NCBI GenBank assembly: GCA_018666775.1
Contig: JABIXC010000007.1
Span: forward strand, 254,015-318,014
Origin: Rhodospirillales bacterium
Lineage (GTDB): Bacteria > Pseudomonadota > Alphaproteobacteria > SMXQ01
DNA length: 64,000 bases
Reading direction: 5' to 3'
Both the position numbers and the translations under genes were made by a program. Positions 19,635-28,028 of this stretch are shown here, in pieces. Position 1 is the first letter of the stretch; each line of letters starts with the position of its first letter. The notes under the pieces were generated by a model. That model saw only the letters and a list, made by a program, of their open reading frames with translations, was not told where the DNA came from and made no database searches.

Positions 19635-19796
19635 AGGAGGTGCAATACTATGTTTTTGGGTCAAAATGGCCTAAAACACGTTGAATTCAGGGAAAAATTT
19701 AGGAAAGATACCCTATGGCTTCCAGAAGACCCCCGCCCAGAATACCCAAAATACGCGAACACGCGATTATCACCCTTGGTGATGCGACCGTCCTGA
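19635..19796 (+). other. strong ribosome-binding site and 48-codon ORF overlapping the next gene
   Basis: AGGAGG at 19635-19640 lies 9 bases before an ATG at 19650. The frame runs 48 codons to a TGA at 19794-19796, overlapping the first 27 codons of the 76-residue gene in another frame. The peptide has no recognisable motif. It may be an upstream ORF that couples translation to the next gene, a spurious match, or a sign that the true gene start involves this site. Nothing in the sequence decides between these. Confidence 0.3.
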
Positions 19797-19945
19797 CGGG
19801 GCATGTCTTCATAGAAGCAACTACCCGTATTCAGGATCTTTTGAATGGTCCGGAACCATTTTTCGCGTTTATCAATGACGATGATGAAATTCAGCTTTTG
19901 AACAAACAATGGGTGGTTCAAGTCCGGCCATTCGATAAAACCTAA
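19715..19945 (+). CDS. small conserved-type protein of unknown function, 76 residues
   Basis: A short protein with a Pro/Arg-rich start, then strands resembling a small beta-rich domain: AIITLGDATVLTGHVFIE, a RIQDLLNGPEPFFAF turn and an LLNKQWVVQV end. The pattern (ligand-like strand, DLLN, PFF, LLNK) resembles small uncharacterised bacterial proteins I have seen, but I cannot name a family with confidence. AGGAAAG sits about 7 bases before the ATG. It precedes the binding-fold enzyme gene by 27 bases, so the two are probably co-transcribed. Confidence 0.65.
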   Translation: MASRRPPPRIPKIREHAIITLGDATVLTGHVFIEATTRIQDLLNGPEPFFAFINDDDEIQLLNKQWVVQVRPFDKT

Positions 19946-19972
19946 TCATTTAATCGCTTTCAGGGAGCACCC

Positions 19973-20953
19973 ATGACCGCCACCAAACTTTCCATCGGCA
20001 TTGAACGCTATGACCGACATTTTCCATTTTTCGATGGCACCGTGATCCCCCCCGATGGGGTGGAATTGGATGTCTATCAGGCCGGCCAGTCCAGCACCTT
20101 GCGCGATGGCGATGATCGTCATGAACGTATGCTCCATGGCGGGGAATTTGATATCGCTGAATTTTCCATGTCGACCTTCCTGATGGCCAAAGGCCGGGAC
20201 CTGCCCATTGCCGGTATCCCGATTTTCCCCCGCCGCCTGTTCAGCCAAAGTCAGATGTGGGTCCATCCCGATTCCAACCTGTGGCATCCGAAAGATCTGG
20301 TTGGCAAAAAAGTCGCCCTGTCTTCGTTCCAGACCACCCTTTCGCTACTGGCCAAGGGCGATATGAAATTCCATTACGGCGTCAATTGGGAAGACATCCA
20401 CTGGCTTGTCACCACCGATGAAAAGATCAAGTTTGACGTCAAGGAAGGCGTGAAACTGGATACCATTGGCAAACGGTCAGATCTGGGCCGGATGCTGGAA
20501 GATGGCGAAATTGACGCCTTTTTCCTGCCCCATCCCCCCCATTCCGTGGTCTCTGGTCAAACCGCGGCACGCAGGCTGTTCGCCGATTGCAAGGCCGAAG
20601 AAATCAATTATTATGAAAAACACGGCGATTTCCCGATCATGCATGTGGTGGCCATCCGCCAAAGCCTGTTGGAAAAAGAACCCTGGGTCGCCAAGGCTGC
20701 CTTTGACATGTTCAATCAGGCAAAAGAACTCGCTGAGACCTTTTACGAAGACCCCAATTGGTCGCGCCTTGCATGGGGACGCCATTACTTTGAAGAAGAA
20801 CGCACCCTGTTTGTCGATGACCCATGGGAAAATGGCTTCAAGCGCAACAAGGCCAACATAGAACGCTTCATCAAATATTCCCACGATCAGGGTTTAATCG
20901 ATGCGATCTATCCAGCCGAGTCGCTGTTCACGGAAACCACGCTGGATACGTAA
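19973..20953 (+). CDS. periplasmic-binding-fold protein, 4,5-dihydroxyphthalate decarboxylase-like
   Basis: Type 2 periplasmic-binding fold without a signal peptide, so probably cytosolic and enzymatic, not a transport receptor. It resembles the Pht5/dihydroxyphthalate decarboxylase group: an early SIGIERYDRHFPFFDG strand, FDIAEFSMSTFLMA, FPRRLFSQSQMWVH, then a hinge and DGEIDAFFLPHPP. The C-terminal part holds helices rich in Trp and acidic residues. GGGAG lies just before the start. Known members decarboxylate aromatic acids; the substrate here is not deducible. An ABC-type binding protein exported by other means is the main alternative. Confidence 0.75.
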   Translation: MTATKLSIGIERYDRHFPFFDGTVIPPDGVELDVYQAGQSSTLRDGDDRHERMLHGGEFDIAEFSMSTFLMAKGRDLPIAGIPIFPRRLFSQSQMWVHPDSNLWHPKDLVGKKVALSSFQTTLSLLAKGDMKFHYGVNWEDIHWLVTTDEKIKFDVKEGVKLDTIGKRSDLGRMLEDGEIDAFFLPHPPHSVVSGQTAARRLFADCKAEEINYYEKHGDFPIMHVVAIRQSLLEKEPWVAKAAFDMFNQAKELAETFYEDPNWSRLAWGRHYFEEERTLFVDDPWENGFKRNKANIERFIKYSHDQGLIDAIYPAESLFTETTLDT

Positions 20954-20970
20954 TCCTTACGGGGCCAAAC

Positions 20971-22062
20971 TTAAGGCGCAAGTTTGGCGATCTGGTCCCA
21001 ATCCAGCCAATCGTTTAAGGCCGGTGTTTCCGGCAATACCACCACGCCGTTCTCAACGGTGAGCGGGTCTTTCACACACGTTTCTGTCAGTTGCAAAAAG
21101 AAGCTTTCTTCTGATGGCAAGCCGTTCTTATGGGCGGGTAATGACCCCGCAAGGCCAAGGGCGGCCACCGCGCCCAAGGGGCTGGTCGCACCAAGGCCAA
21201 TATGAACGCAGGCACCTTGAGCTGCGGCTTGATCCATGATGGCGCGGCTGTCGCCAATGCCGGTTTTCGGCACCTTGACTGAAATACAATCGGCATCATG
21301 GGCCAAAAACATCTGGGCCTCCAACAAGGTGCGCGCCGTATTGTCGACCAACACCGGCAATTTAGATGCTGCGCGCACCCGTGCAAAAGACCGGTCCGGC
21401 ACGCATTCGGTTGGGTCTTCCACCACACTGACATCAAATTCGGCCAGCATTTCGGTTAACGGTGCCACTTCGGCTTCGGCATAATTACGGTTGGCATCGG
21501 CAGAAAGCGTCACGCTGTTGCCCAACGCCTTCCGTATCCCGGCCAGCACTTGGCGATCGGTCTCAAACCCTTGGCCAACCTTCACCTTCAACGACGTAAA
21601 GCCATGGCGGCCAACCACGGTTTCGGCTTCCGCCACCATGGTCTCAACCTTGTCCCGGGTCACCGTCCAGGCCACGGGCACTGGCTTGGTGGCCCCTAAA
21701 AATTCGCCAAATGGTTTGCCCGCCGTTTGCGCGCGGATATCCCAAATGGCAGAATCAATCATAGATTTGGCCAAAACGTGTTCGCGCACATAATGCATAA
21801 AACTGCTCACCGCATCTTCATCGGCAATATCCAGTTTCATGATTCGGGGCATCAACACTTCATCCACCACCACGGCGATACTTTTCAGTGTCGCCCCGGT
21901 CCAGGCAAGGCGTACCGGCGCTTCGCCAACGCCGATCAACCCTTCATCGGTTTCGATTCTAATATACATGGCATCCAGCCCGGGTTCTGCATGGCCGGCC
22001 CAACGGATGGGATGGTGATAGGGAAAATGAACGGGGAATAATTTGTAACTGGTAATCTTCAT
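20971..22062 (-). CDS. mandelate racemase / muconate lactonizing enzyme family protein
   Basis: Enolase-superfamily enzyme that abstracts a proton alpha to a carboxylate. The acid-base lysines are visible as LKVKVGQ (KxK) and in ISVKVPKTGIG. The metal ligands are Asp in LSADANRNY, Glu in VVEDP and Asp in VLVDNT. This lysine pattern places it in the MLE subgroup (racemases, epimerases, cycloisomerases). The start used, MKITSYKLFPV, fits the family; a longer frame to 22128 runs into the upstream gene. It is convergent with the binding-fold gene and follows the GGT-like gene by 8 bases. Confidence 0.88.
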   Translation of the reverse strand: MKITSYKLFPVHFPYHHPIRWAGHAEPGLDAMYIRIETDEGLIGVGEAPVRLAWTGATLKSIAVVVDEVLMPRIMKLDIADEDAVSSFMHYVREHVLAKSMIDSAIWDIRAQTAGKPFGEFLGATKPVPVAWTVTRDKVETMVAEAETVVGRHGFTSLKVKVGQGFETDRQVLAGIRKALGNSVTLSADANRNYAEAEVAPLTEMLAEFDVSVVEDPTECVPDRSFARVRAASKLPVLVDNTARTLLEAQMFLAHDADCISVKVPKTGIGDSRAIMDQAAAQGACVHIGLGATSPLGAVAALGLAGSLPAHKNGLPSEESFFLQLTETCVKDPLTVENGVVVLPETPALNDWLDWDQIAKLAP

Positions 22063-22070
22063 GGGGGTTT

Positions 22071-23861
22071 TTACCTTCCTACTGCGTAGCTTTGCATGAA
22101 TCGTGAGGTCGCCGCAGCCTTGAGCCACGGGCCATCAATGGCGGCTGCGGTCACCCGGCCAATGGACCAAGAGGGCCCGGTTTCTATCTGGTGCCCTCGC
22201 CGTTTGAGCTCTGCCACTGTTTCAGGCGCGAAGCCCCCTTCCAATCCCAGATGCCCGGGGTAAGCCGTGCGCGGCCAAAAGGAATTTGGAAAATGGAGCG
22301 TTTCAAACAAGGGCAAATCAATGGCTTCTTGCAGGTTCAGCCCATGGTGAACATGGCGCAAGAACATGGTCAGCGGCCATTGGTCCTGAAAATCACCGCC
22401 GGGCGTGCCAAAGCTGAGCCACGGCTTGCCGTCTTTTAAGGCCAAAGATGGCGACAGCGTGGTGCGCGGCCGTTTGCCCGGGGCCACCCCATTGGGGTGG
22501 GTTTCATCCAACCAGAACATCTGCGCCCGGGTACCCAGCGGAAAGCCCAGACCCGGCACCACCGGCGATGAATGCAGCCACGCACCTGACGGCGTGGCCG
22601 AAACAATATTGCCAAAGCGATCCACCGCATCAATGTGGACGGTATCGCCCTTTTGGCTGCCCAATGCCGCACCGGGTTCCCCGGCACCGGCACTGGCATC
22701 AGGATTGTCGGCGCCGCTTAACGCCACCCCGGCACCAAAGCCCGGGATTTCGCCCGCGCGTTGTTCCATTGATGCATCATTGCCCACCAGCGCGCGGCGC
22801 GCATCGTTGTAGACATCGGACAGCAACACATCCATGGGGACGTCTGCGAAATCGGGATCACCATAGAATTTTTCACGATCAGCAAAGGCAAGCTTGGCGC
22901 ATTCCACCACGGTGTGAACAAAATCCACGCCCAACGGGTCCATGGCGGAAAGATCAAAGCCCTTTAACAAGGCCAATTGTTGCAACATGACCGGGGCTTG
23001 AGACCATGGCCCGCATTTGGCCACGGTCGTGCCGCAATAATCATACGTTAGCGGGTCTTCGTAATGGGCGGAAAACTGGGCAATGTCTTCGCCGGTCAAC
23101 AACCCGTTGTGACGCAACCCCGATGTATCCAGCACCGATGCATTGCGACAAAAATCATCTATGGCTTCAGCAACAAAGCCTTCACGCCAAATTTTGCGCG
23201 CTCGGCTGATGACCTGTTCACGCCCGCCCTCGGTGCCGGCTTCTTTGAGAATGCGTTCATAGATATCTGCCAAAGCAGGCAATTTATAAAGGCTGCCGGT
23301 CTTTGGCACGGCGCCGTTGACCAGATAGGTTTCCCCCGATGTTGGCCATTCGGTGGCAAAAATATCTGCCATGGAATCAATCGCTGCCACCACACCGCCA
23401 ACCACCCCATGGCCATTGCGGGCATAGCCAATGGCCGGTTCTAAAATCACATCCAGGGGCAAACTGCCGTGATCGCACAGCAACATCATCCACGAATCAA
23501 ATGCCGCAGGCACGGTGGCGGCCATCAAACCGGTGCCCGGCATAATGTCAAAACCGGCATCGCGGTAACGCGCCACGGTGGCGGTGGCGGGTGCCGGGCC
23601 TTGGCCTGCCAGCGCCGTGACCTTGCCACCTTTGGCCGAAAACAAGATGGGCACTTCGCCCGCAGGCCCACAAAGATGGGGATAGATCACCTGGAACACA
23701 AATGCCGCCGCCGCCGCCGCATCAAAGGCGTTGCCACCCTTTTCCATCATCGCCATGCCAGCCTGCGCTGCCAGCCAATGGTTGGTCGCCACCATGCCGT
23801 GGGTGCCGACCAATTCCGGCCGGGACGTGTGCATGCCTTGATAAATTTCCCCTGCCATCAT
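22071..23861 (-). CDS. gamma-glutamyltransferase family Ntn-hydrolase (substrate uncertain)
   Basis: Self-cleaving N-terminal nucleophile hydrolase. Thr407 in GDTVHIDAVD is the expected cleavage site and nucleophile, and GNIVSATPSG and GTPGGDFQDQW are conserved small-subunit motifs. In ordinary GGT the large subunit has a RETAP-type motif whose Arg binds the glutamyl carboxylate; here the region reads ALAGQGPAPAT without Arg. No signal peptide is seen, whereas classical GGT is exported. Both points suggest a cytosolic amidohydrolase such as the oxamate-type HpxW group. The start at 23861 lies one base from the upstream SDR stop. Confidence 0.85.
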   Translation of the reverse strand: MMAGEIYQGMHTSRPELVGTHGMVATNHWLAAQAGMAMMEKGGNAFDAAAAAAFVFQVIYPHLCGPAGEVPILFSAKGGKVTALAGQGPAPATATVARYRDAGFDIMPGTGLMAATVPAAFDSWMMLLCDHGSLPLDVILEPAIGYARNGHGVVGGVVAAIDSMADIFATEWPTSGETYLVNGAVPKTGSLYKLPALADIYERILKEAGTEGGREQVISRARKIWREGFVAEAIDDFCRNASVLDTSGLRHNGLLTGEDIAQFSAHYEDPLTYDYCGTTVAKCGPWSQAPVMLQQLALLKGFDLSAMDPLGVDFVHTVVECAKLAFADREKFYGDPDFADVPMDVLLSDVYNDARRALVGNDASMEQRAGEIPGFGAGVALSGADNPDASAGAGEPGAALGSQKGDTVHIDAVDRFGNIVSATPSGAWLHSSPVVPGLGFPLGTRAQMFWLDETHPNGVAPGKRPRTTLSPSLALKDGKPWLSFGTPGGDFQDQWPLTMFLRHVHHGLNLQEAIDLPLFETLHFPNSFWPRTAYPGHLGLEGGFAPETVAELKRRGHQIETGPSWSIGRVTAAAIDGPWLKAAATSRFMQSYAVGR

Positions 23862-23862
23862 C

Positions 23863-24660
23863 TTAATCCCGTTTTGGCAAATCGTCGGTGGTGCCCTTGA
23901 AGGCCATGAACCCCCCATCGATCAATAAATCGGTGCCAGTACAAAAAGACGCCGCATCGGATGCCAGATACAACGCCCCTTCGGCCACTTCCAAAACCGT
24001 GCCGGTGCGGCGCGCCAGATAAAATCGCCCGCGAATTTTGTTGGCATTTTCCGGCGTGCCATAACGGTGTAATGAGCGCGGCGTATCGATGGCACCGGGC
24101 GATATGGAATTCACCCGAATATTATCATCGGCGTGATCGATGGCCATGACCTTGGTCAATTGCAAGATGCCGCCCTTCGATGCGCAATAGCCTGAGCGCA
24201 ACGGTGCGCCAATTTGTCCATATTGCGACGCGATATTGATAATCGCCCCGCCGCCTGAATCTTTCATGGCCGGGATGGCATATTTGCTCATCAGGAAACA
24301 ACCGGTGAGGTTAATTGAAATTTCGCGGGTCCAATCTTCCAGGCTGCGATCGACGACGGTCGCATCGGGCGATGATCCCGCCGCCACATTGATCAAAATG
24401 TGCAAATTCCCAAATTTCTCGACCGCCAACTGTACGGCGCGCTCGGCTTGGGCGGCATCAGAGACATCCAGCGGGCAGGCCACAGCCGTGCCACCACCCG
24501 CCCCGATATCGCTGACGGTTTGCTCGGCCCCTTCCAGATTAATGTCGCCAACACAAATTTTAGCCCCATGGGACGCAAAATGGCGCGCAATTGCCCCGCC
24601 AATGGCCCCGCCAGCGCCGGTAATCAAGGCCACTTTTCCGGCCAATCTTTGTTCCGACAT
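23863..24660 (-). CDS. SDR family NAD(P)-dependent oxidoreductase
   Basis: Second SDR of the cluster. The cofactor loop is TGAGGAIGGAIA; Asp in VGDINLEG suggests NAD. The catalytic Ser is in NIASQYG, with Tyr and Lys in YCASK. The NNAG motif appears as NVAAG. The C-terminus has the SDR IDGGF motif plus a 15-residue hydrophilic tail. It is first in a tight leftward unit with the GGT-like and enolase-superfamily genes, divergent from a hydroxyacid dehydrogenase across 97 bases. Confidence 0.88.
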   Translation of the reverse strand: MSEQRLAGKVALITGAGGAIGGAIARHFASHGAKICVGDINLEGAEQTVSDIGAGGGTAVACPLDVSDAAQAERAVQLAVEKFGNLHILINVAAGSSPDATVVDRSLEDWTREISINLTGCFLMSKYAIPAMKDSGGGAIINIASQYGQIGAPLRSGYCASKGGILQLTKVMAIDHADDNIRVNSISPGAIDTPRSLHRYGTPENANKIRGRFYLARRTGTVLEVAEGALYLASDAASFCTGTDLLIDGGFMAFKGTTDDLPKRD

Positions 24661-24757
24661 TCTCCCCCCTTGTTTTTCTTCTTAAAGCAGGCCCAAGTGT
24701 CGTCTAAAATCAATCGCTGGGCAAGAAGCTGCAAAAAACAGAAAAAGGGTAGAGACG

Positions 24758-25729
24758 ATGAAAGTTATTTTTAATCAAGGGGTGAACAAAATAGACATAT
24801 CAGGCTTGCGCGCATTGGCCCCCGATGTGGATTTTGTCGAAACCCATACAGCCGATGATGTCGCCCGTGAAATTGGCGATGCAGATTCCTTAAGCATTAC
24901 CAACCGGGTTTATCTGGCAGACATGGTGAAAGCCGTGAACGAAAATGCGAAGACCCTTAAATGGATCAATTTCAGGACATCGGGGATCGACAAAGCGTTG
25001 AAACATGGTGGTTTCCTGCCCGGCACTGTGGTCACCAATGCCACCGGCCTATCCGCCCCCACTTTGTCTGAACATGCCTTTTCGCTGTTTATGTTTTTGG
25101 CCCGCAACTTCCGGGCAACGGAAGAAGCCAGCACCCGCCATGACTGGATCCGCGATGGGGTCAGCCCCAGTGTCTTTTCTTTTGCAGGCCGCACCATGGC
25201 CATCCTTGGCATGGGCCAAATTGGCCAATCCATGGCGCGCAAGGCAAAAGCCTTTGAAATGAAAGTGATCGCCGTATCACGGGATTACAAACCCGATGAT
25301 TCTGTCGATGAGGTTTTCCCCCGCGAGCGCGTGAAGGAAGCCCTGGCCCAAGCCGATGCGGTTTTGATCTCTATGCCATCCATCCCTGAAACCCATGGCT
25401 TCATGGACGCCGATAAATTATCGGCCATGAAAAAAAGTGCCTATCTGGTCAACATTGCGCGCGGCGCATTAGTCAATGAACCAGACCTGATCGCCGCGTG
25501 CAAATCCGGGCAAATTGCAGGGGCCGGGCTGGACGTGACGGTCGAAGAACCCACCCCTGCCGATAGCCCGTTATGGGATGTGCCCAATATCGTGCTGACC
25601 CCGCATATCGGCGGTGTGGGCGACCATACCCCGGACCGGCAATTCGCCAGAATTGCTAGAAACATTGAACTGTACCAGGCGGGAAAACCGCTGGAATTTA
25701 CGGTCGATTGGGAATCAATGGTGGATTAA
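24758..25729 (+). CDS. D-2-hydroxyacid dehydrogenase family protein
   Basis: NAD(P)-dependent interconversion of a 2-hydroxy and a 2-keto acid. The Rossmann motif is GMGQIGQSMARKA. The catalytic triad Arg (NIARGALVNE), Glu (TVEEPTP) and His (TPHIGG) is complete. It groups with the GhrA/GyaR-like D-isomer enzymes. AGGGTAGAG precedes the ATG. It has a close paralogue on the opposite strand immediately to the right; the two converge at a short tandem repeat. Confidence 0.88.
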   Translation: MKVIFNQGVNKIDISGLRALAPDVDFVETHTADDVAREIGDADSLSITNRVYLADMVKAVNENAKTLKWINFRTSGIDKALKHGGFLPGTVVTNATGLSAPTLSEHAFSLFMFLARNFRATEEASTRHDWIRDGVSPSVFSFAGRTMAILGMGQIGQSMARKAKAFEMKVIAVSRDYKPDDSVDEVFPRERVKEALAQADAVLISMPSIPETHGFMDADKLSAMKKSAYLVNIARGALVNEPDLIAACKSGQIAGAGLDVTVEEPTPADSPLWDVPNIVLTPHIGGVGDHTPDRQFARIARNIELYQAGKPLEFTVDWESMVD

Positions 25730-25742
25730 AGGGCCTATGTGC

Positions 25743-25796
25743 GCACGATTTAAGAGCGCGCTAACGCACGACTTTAAGAGCGCGCTAACGCACGAC
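25743..25796. repeat. tandem repeat at the convergent end of two dehydrogenase genes
   Basis: Two adjacent near-identical units, 23 bases at 25743-25765 and 24 bases at 25766-25789. They differ by one inserted C and are followed by a 7-base partial third unit. Each contains the palindrome AGCGCGCT. The second unit includes the stop codon and last codons of the leftward dehydrogenase gene, so the repeat looks like a small duplication of a gene end. Confidence 0.8.
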
Positions 25797-26747
25797 ACTT
25801 TTCAGCGGTTTGCCATCTAGATAAAGCCGCAAATTTTCGCGCACAAGCTTTGCCAATCCCTGTTTTTGGGCGTCGCCGCCTTGGCCCGCAATATGGGGGG
25901 TCATCAATACATTATCCAAATCCCATAACGGGCTATCGGGGCTTAAAGGTTCATCGGCGAAGGCATCGATGCCCGCCCCTTTGATCCACCCCGCCGCCAA
26001 GGCTTGGGTCAATGCCGCTTCATCGATCACTTGGCCCCGGCTGACATTGACAACGATGGCGTTCGGTTTCAGCAACGCAATTTTATCCGCATCTATAAAA
26101 TTCCGGGTTTCATCATCCAATGCCATGGCGATCATCAGAACATCGGCGTGTGGCAAAACATCGCCAACATCTTCGCGTTTCACCACCCGATCAATGAAGG
26201 GCGCGGGGGTGGCGGCGCGGGTCACGCAGATCACCTCCATATCAAAAGCCTTGGCTTTGCGGGCAACGTCTTGGCCAATGCGCCCCATGCCCAAAATCAC
26301 CATGGTGCCACCGGTGGCCGGAATCAGGCCCGGGGAAAATTCATTTCTGGCCCAATCATGATTGGCCCGAAACCCTTCATAGGGATGAAAGCCCCGCATC
26401 ACACCCAGCATCAACGCCATGGCATGGCCCGCCAAAGCGGTCTGGCTAATATCGCCAATATTGGTGATTAAGACGTCTTGGGGCAGGCCATGTTCTTGCG
26501 CGATATCAATGCCAACGGTGGCAAATTGTATCCATTTCAACGCCTGCCCGTGTTTTGCAATGACCGGGCCGGTTTCTGGTGTGAAGGCAGAATTATAGGT
26601 AAAGAACACCTCCGCACCGTCCAAGGCCCCGGCCAGTTCATCGGGATTATGCGCCCGCACCACTTCCACATCCGGGAAGGCCGCCAAAAAATCTGCATCC
26701 ACCACATCGTGGTAATCCCGCAGCATCTGGGCAATGCGCAAGGTCAT
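25785..26747 (-). CDS. D-2-hydroxyacid dehydrogenase family protein
   Basis: Paralogue of the rightward dehydrogenase to its left. The Rossmann motif is GMGRIGQDVARKA and the catalytic residues are in NVSRGQVIDE (Arg), ADEPLSPDSP (Glu) and TPHIAG (His). The final codons (SVVR) lie in a tandem repeat. It starts 3 bases after the stop of the M29/NicX-like gene, so both are one unit. The presence of two such enzymes suggests either two different 2-keto acids or opposite stereochemical roles. Confidence 0.88.
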   Translation of the reverse strand: MTLRIAQMLRDYHDVVDADFLAAFPDVEVVRAHNPDELAGALDGAEVFFTYNSAFTPETGPVIAKHGQALKWIQFATVGIDIAQEHGLPQDVLITNIGDISQTALAGHAMALMLGVMRGFHPYEGFRANHDWARNEFSPGLIPATGGTMVILGMGRIGQDVARKAKAFDMEVICVTRAATPAPFIDRVVKREDVGDVLPHADVLMIAMALDDETRNFIDADKIALLKPNAIVVNVSRGQVIDEAALTQALAAGWIKGAGIDAFADEPLSPDSPLWDLDNVLMTPHIAGQGGDAQKQGLAKLVRENLRLYLDGKPLKSVVR

Positions 26748-26750
26748 GAC

Positions 26751-27947
26751 CTATTCGACAAATGCTTCTAGCATTTCTACGGGGTCGCCATAGCGTGATG
26801 CCTGCTCGACGACGCTGGGTGATTTCAGTGCCATCAAGAATCCATTGTCGATCAGGGTCACATCGCCCACGGTCACCGTGGTGTCAAAACAGGCGAGATC
26901 CTGATGCAAGGGGGGTTCTTCCCAATTGGGCACGACGCGGCGCATGTGATTGGACGGCGTCGTGTAATTAATGCCCCAATGCAGCGCACCGGCCGAATTT
27001 GGCCCGGCAGGATAGGCCGTAAAACGCGGCGCCTTTGGATTATGGCCACAGCCCAGTTCCGTCACCTTGCCGCCGACAACCATGTCACGCAGGATATCTG
27101 CTTCGCGGCTTTTGCCATGAACGGCGACCACTTCGGTGTCACACCATTCCACGCCAATTTTTTCCTCAAACGGGTTTTTAAAGCCCACGGCCCATTGCGG
27201 GTAAAGCATGCCTTCCATCTTTGCCACTTTGCCCGGTTCGCGTTTAAAGGTTTCGCGATCATAAATATTGGGGCCATGGGATGGCAGGTAATGCACATAA
27301 CAGCCCGGCTCTTCCGCCGTGGTGGAACCGCGCCAACGGTTGGTGTCCAACATGTTATCCGCCATTTCTGCCGTAAACTTAATAGTGACATCACTGCCGC
27401 GCGGGTCTGAAAAATGCATGTCAAAATCAACACCGCGGGGAAACAATGCGGCATTGGCCCGGGTGATTTCACCCACCAATCCAACCGGGAACCGCGCCTG
27501 CGGGGTGTCCAAAAGATCAAGGTTTCTGAAATAGGTAATCTTCACCCAACGCTGGCCTTTTTCTTTGCGCAGTTTCACGAACAACGGCGCGTTGACCGAT
27601 GCGTACCAACTGCCGATGACAAAATCTGCCTGCTCCACCAGCGCACGCGCTTCATCGGGGCAATCGGTCAGCTGCGTGGTGGGGGCCATAAATTCACGCA
27701 CGGTCGCGCCGCGTGCAGCTGCAATGCCAGAAATGGCATCAACAACGCGCCGGTCCAGCAACGGGTCTGTTAAGAACAGAACATTTTCGCCTTCGCGGAT
27801 GGCGAACACCTTTGACAGGTTTTCCATCGCCTGAAACCGGTTGCGCAGGGCCAAAGACGGCAAAATATTTTCAGGCGGCATGGCAGTTGCCGTATGGGAC
27901 GTACGAATATCGTCTAAACTTGGTGGAACGTAGCTTGAATTGGTCAC
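26751..27947 (-). CDS. M29 aminopeptidase-fold metalloenzyme, possibly NicX-like dioxygenase
   Basis: The fold relates to M29 leucyl aminopeptidases. The C-terminal half shows VTELGCGHNP, ALHWG and PPLHQD, that is, a His followed ~46 residues later by a His-x-Asp pair. The related 2,5-dihydroxypyridine 5,6-dioxygenase NicX is reported to bind iron with a comparable His...His-x-Asp set, so a ring-cleaving dioxygenase is possible; an aminopeptidase-like hydrolase is the alternative. The start is a GTG at 27947 with GGGGAG about 6 bases upstream. Length of 398 residues is slightly long for either family. Confidence 0.65.
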   Translation of the reverse strand: MTNSSYVPPSLDDIRTSHTATAMPPENILPSLALRNRFQAMENLSKVFAIREGENVLFLTDPLLDRRVVDAISGIAAARGATVREFMAPTTQLTDCPDEARALVEQADFVIGSWYASVNAPLFVKLRKEKGQRWVKITYFRNLDLLDTPQARFPVGLVGEITRANAALFPRGVDFDMHFSDPRGSDVTIKFTAEMADNMLDTNRWRGSTTAEEPGCYVHYLPSHGPNIYDRETFKREPGKVAKMEGMLYPQWAVGFKNPFEEKIGVEWCDTEVVAVHGKSREADILRDMVVGGKVTELGCGHNPKAPRFTAYPAGPNSAGALHWGINYTTPSNHMRRVVPNWEEPPLHQDLACFDTTVTVGDVTLIDNGFLMALKSPSVVEQASRYGDPVEMLEAFVE

Positions 27948-28028
27948 TGTTTTCTCCCCTTAACGAATATTTTCGCTTATTCTCTAATGCCAATGACACA
28001 AACGCAACGATGATGGTGAACCCCTGAA

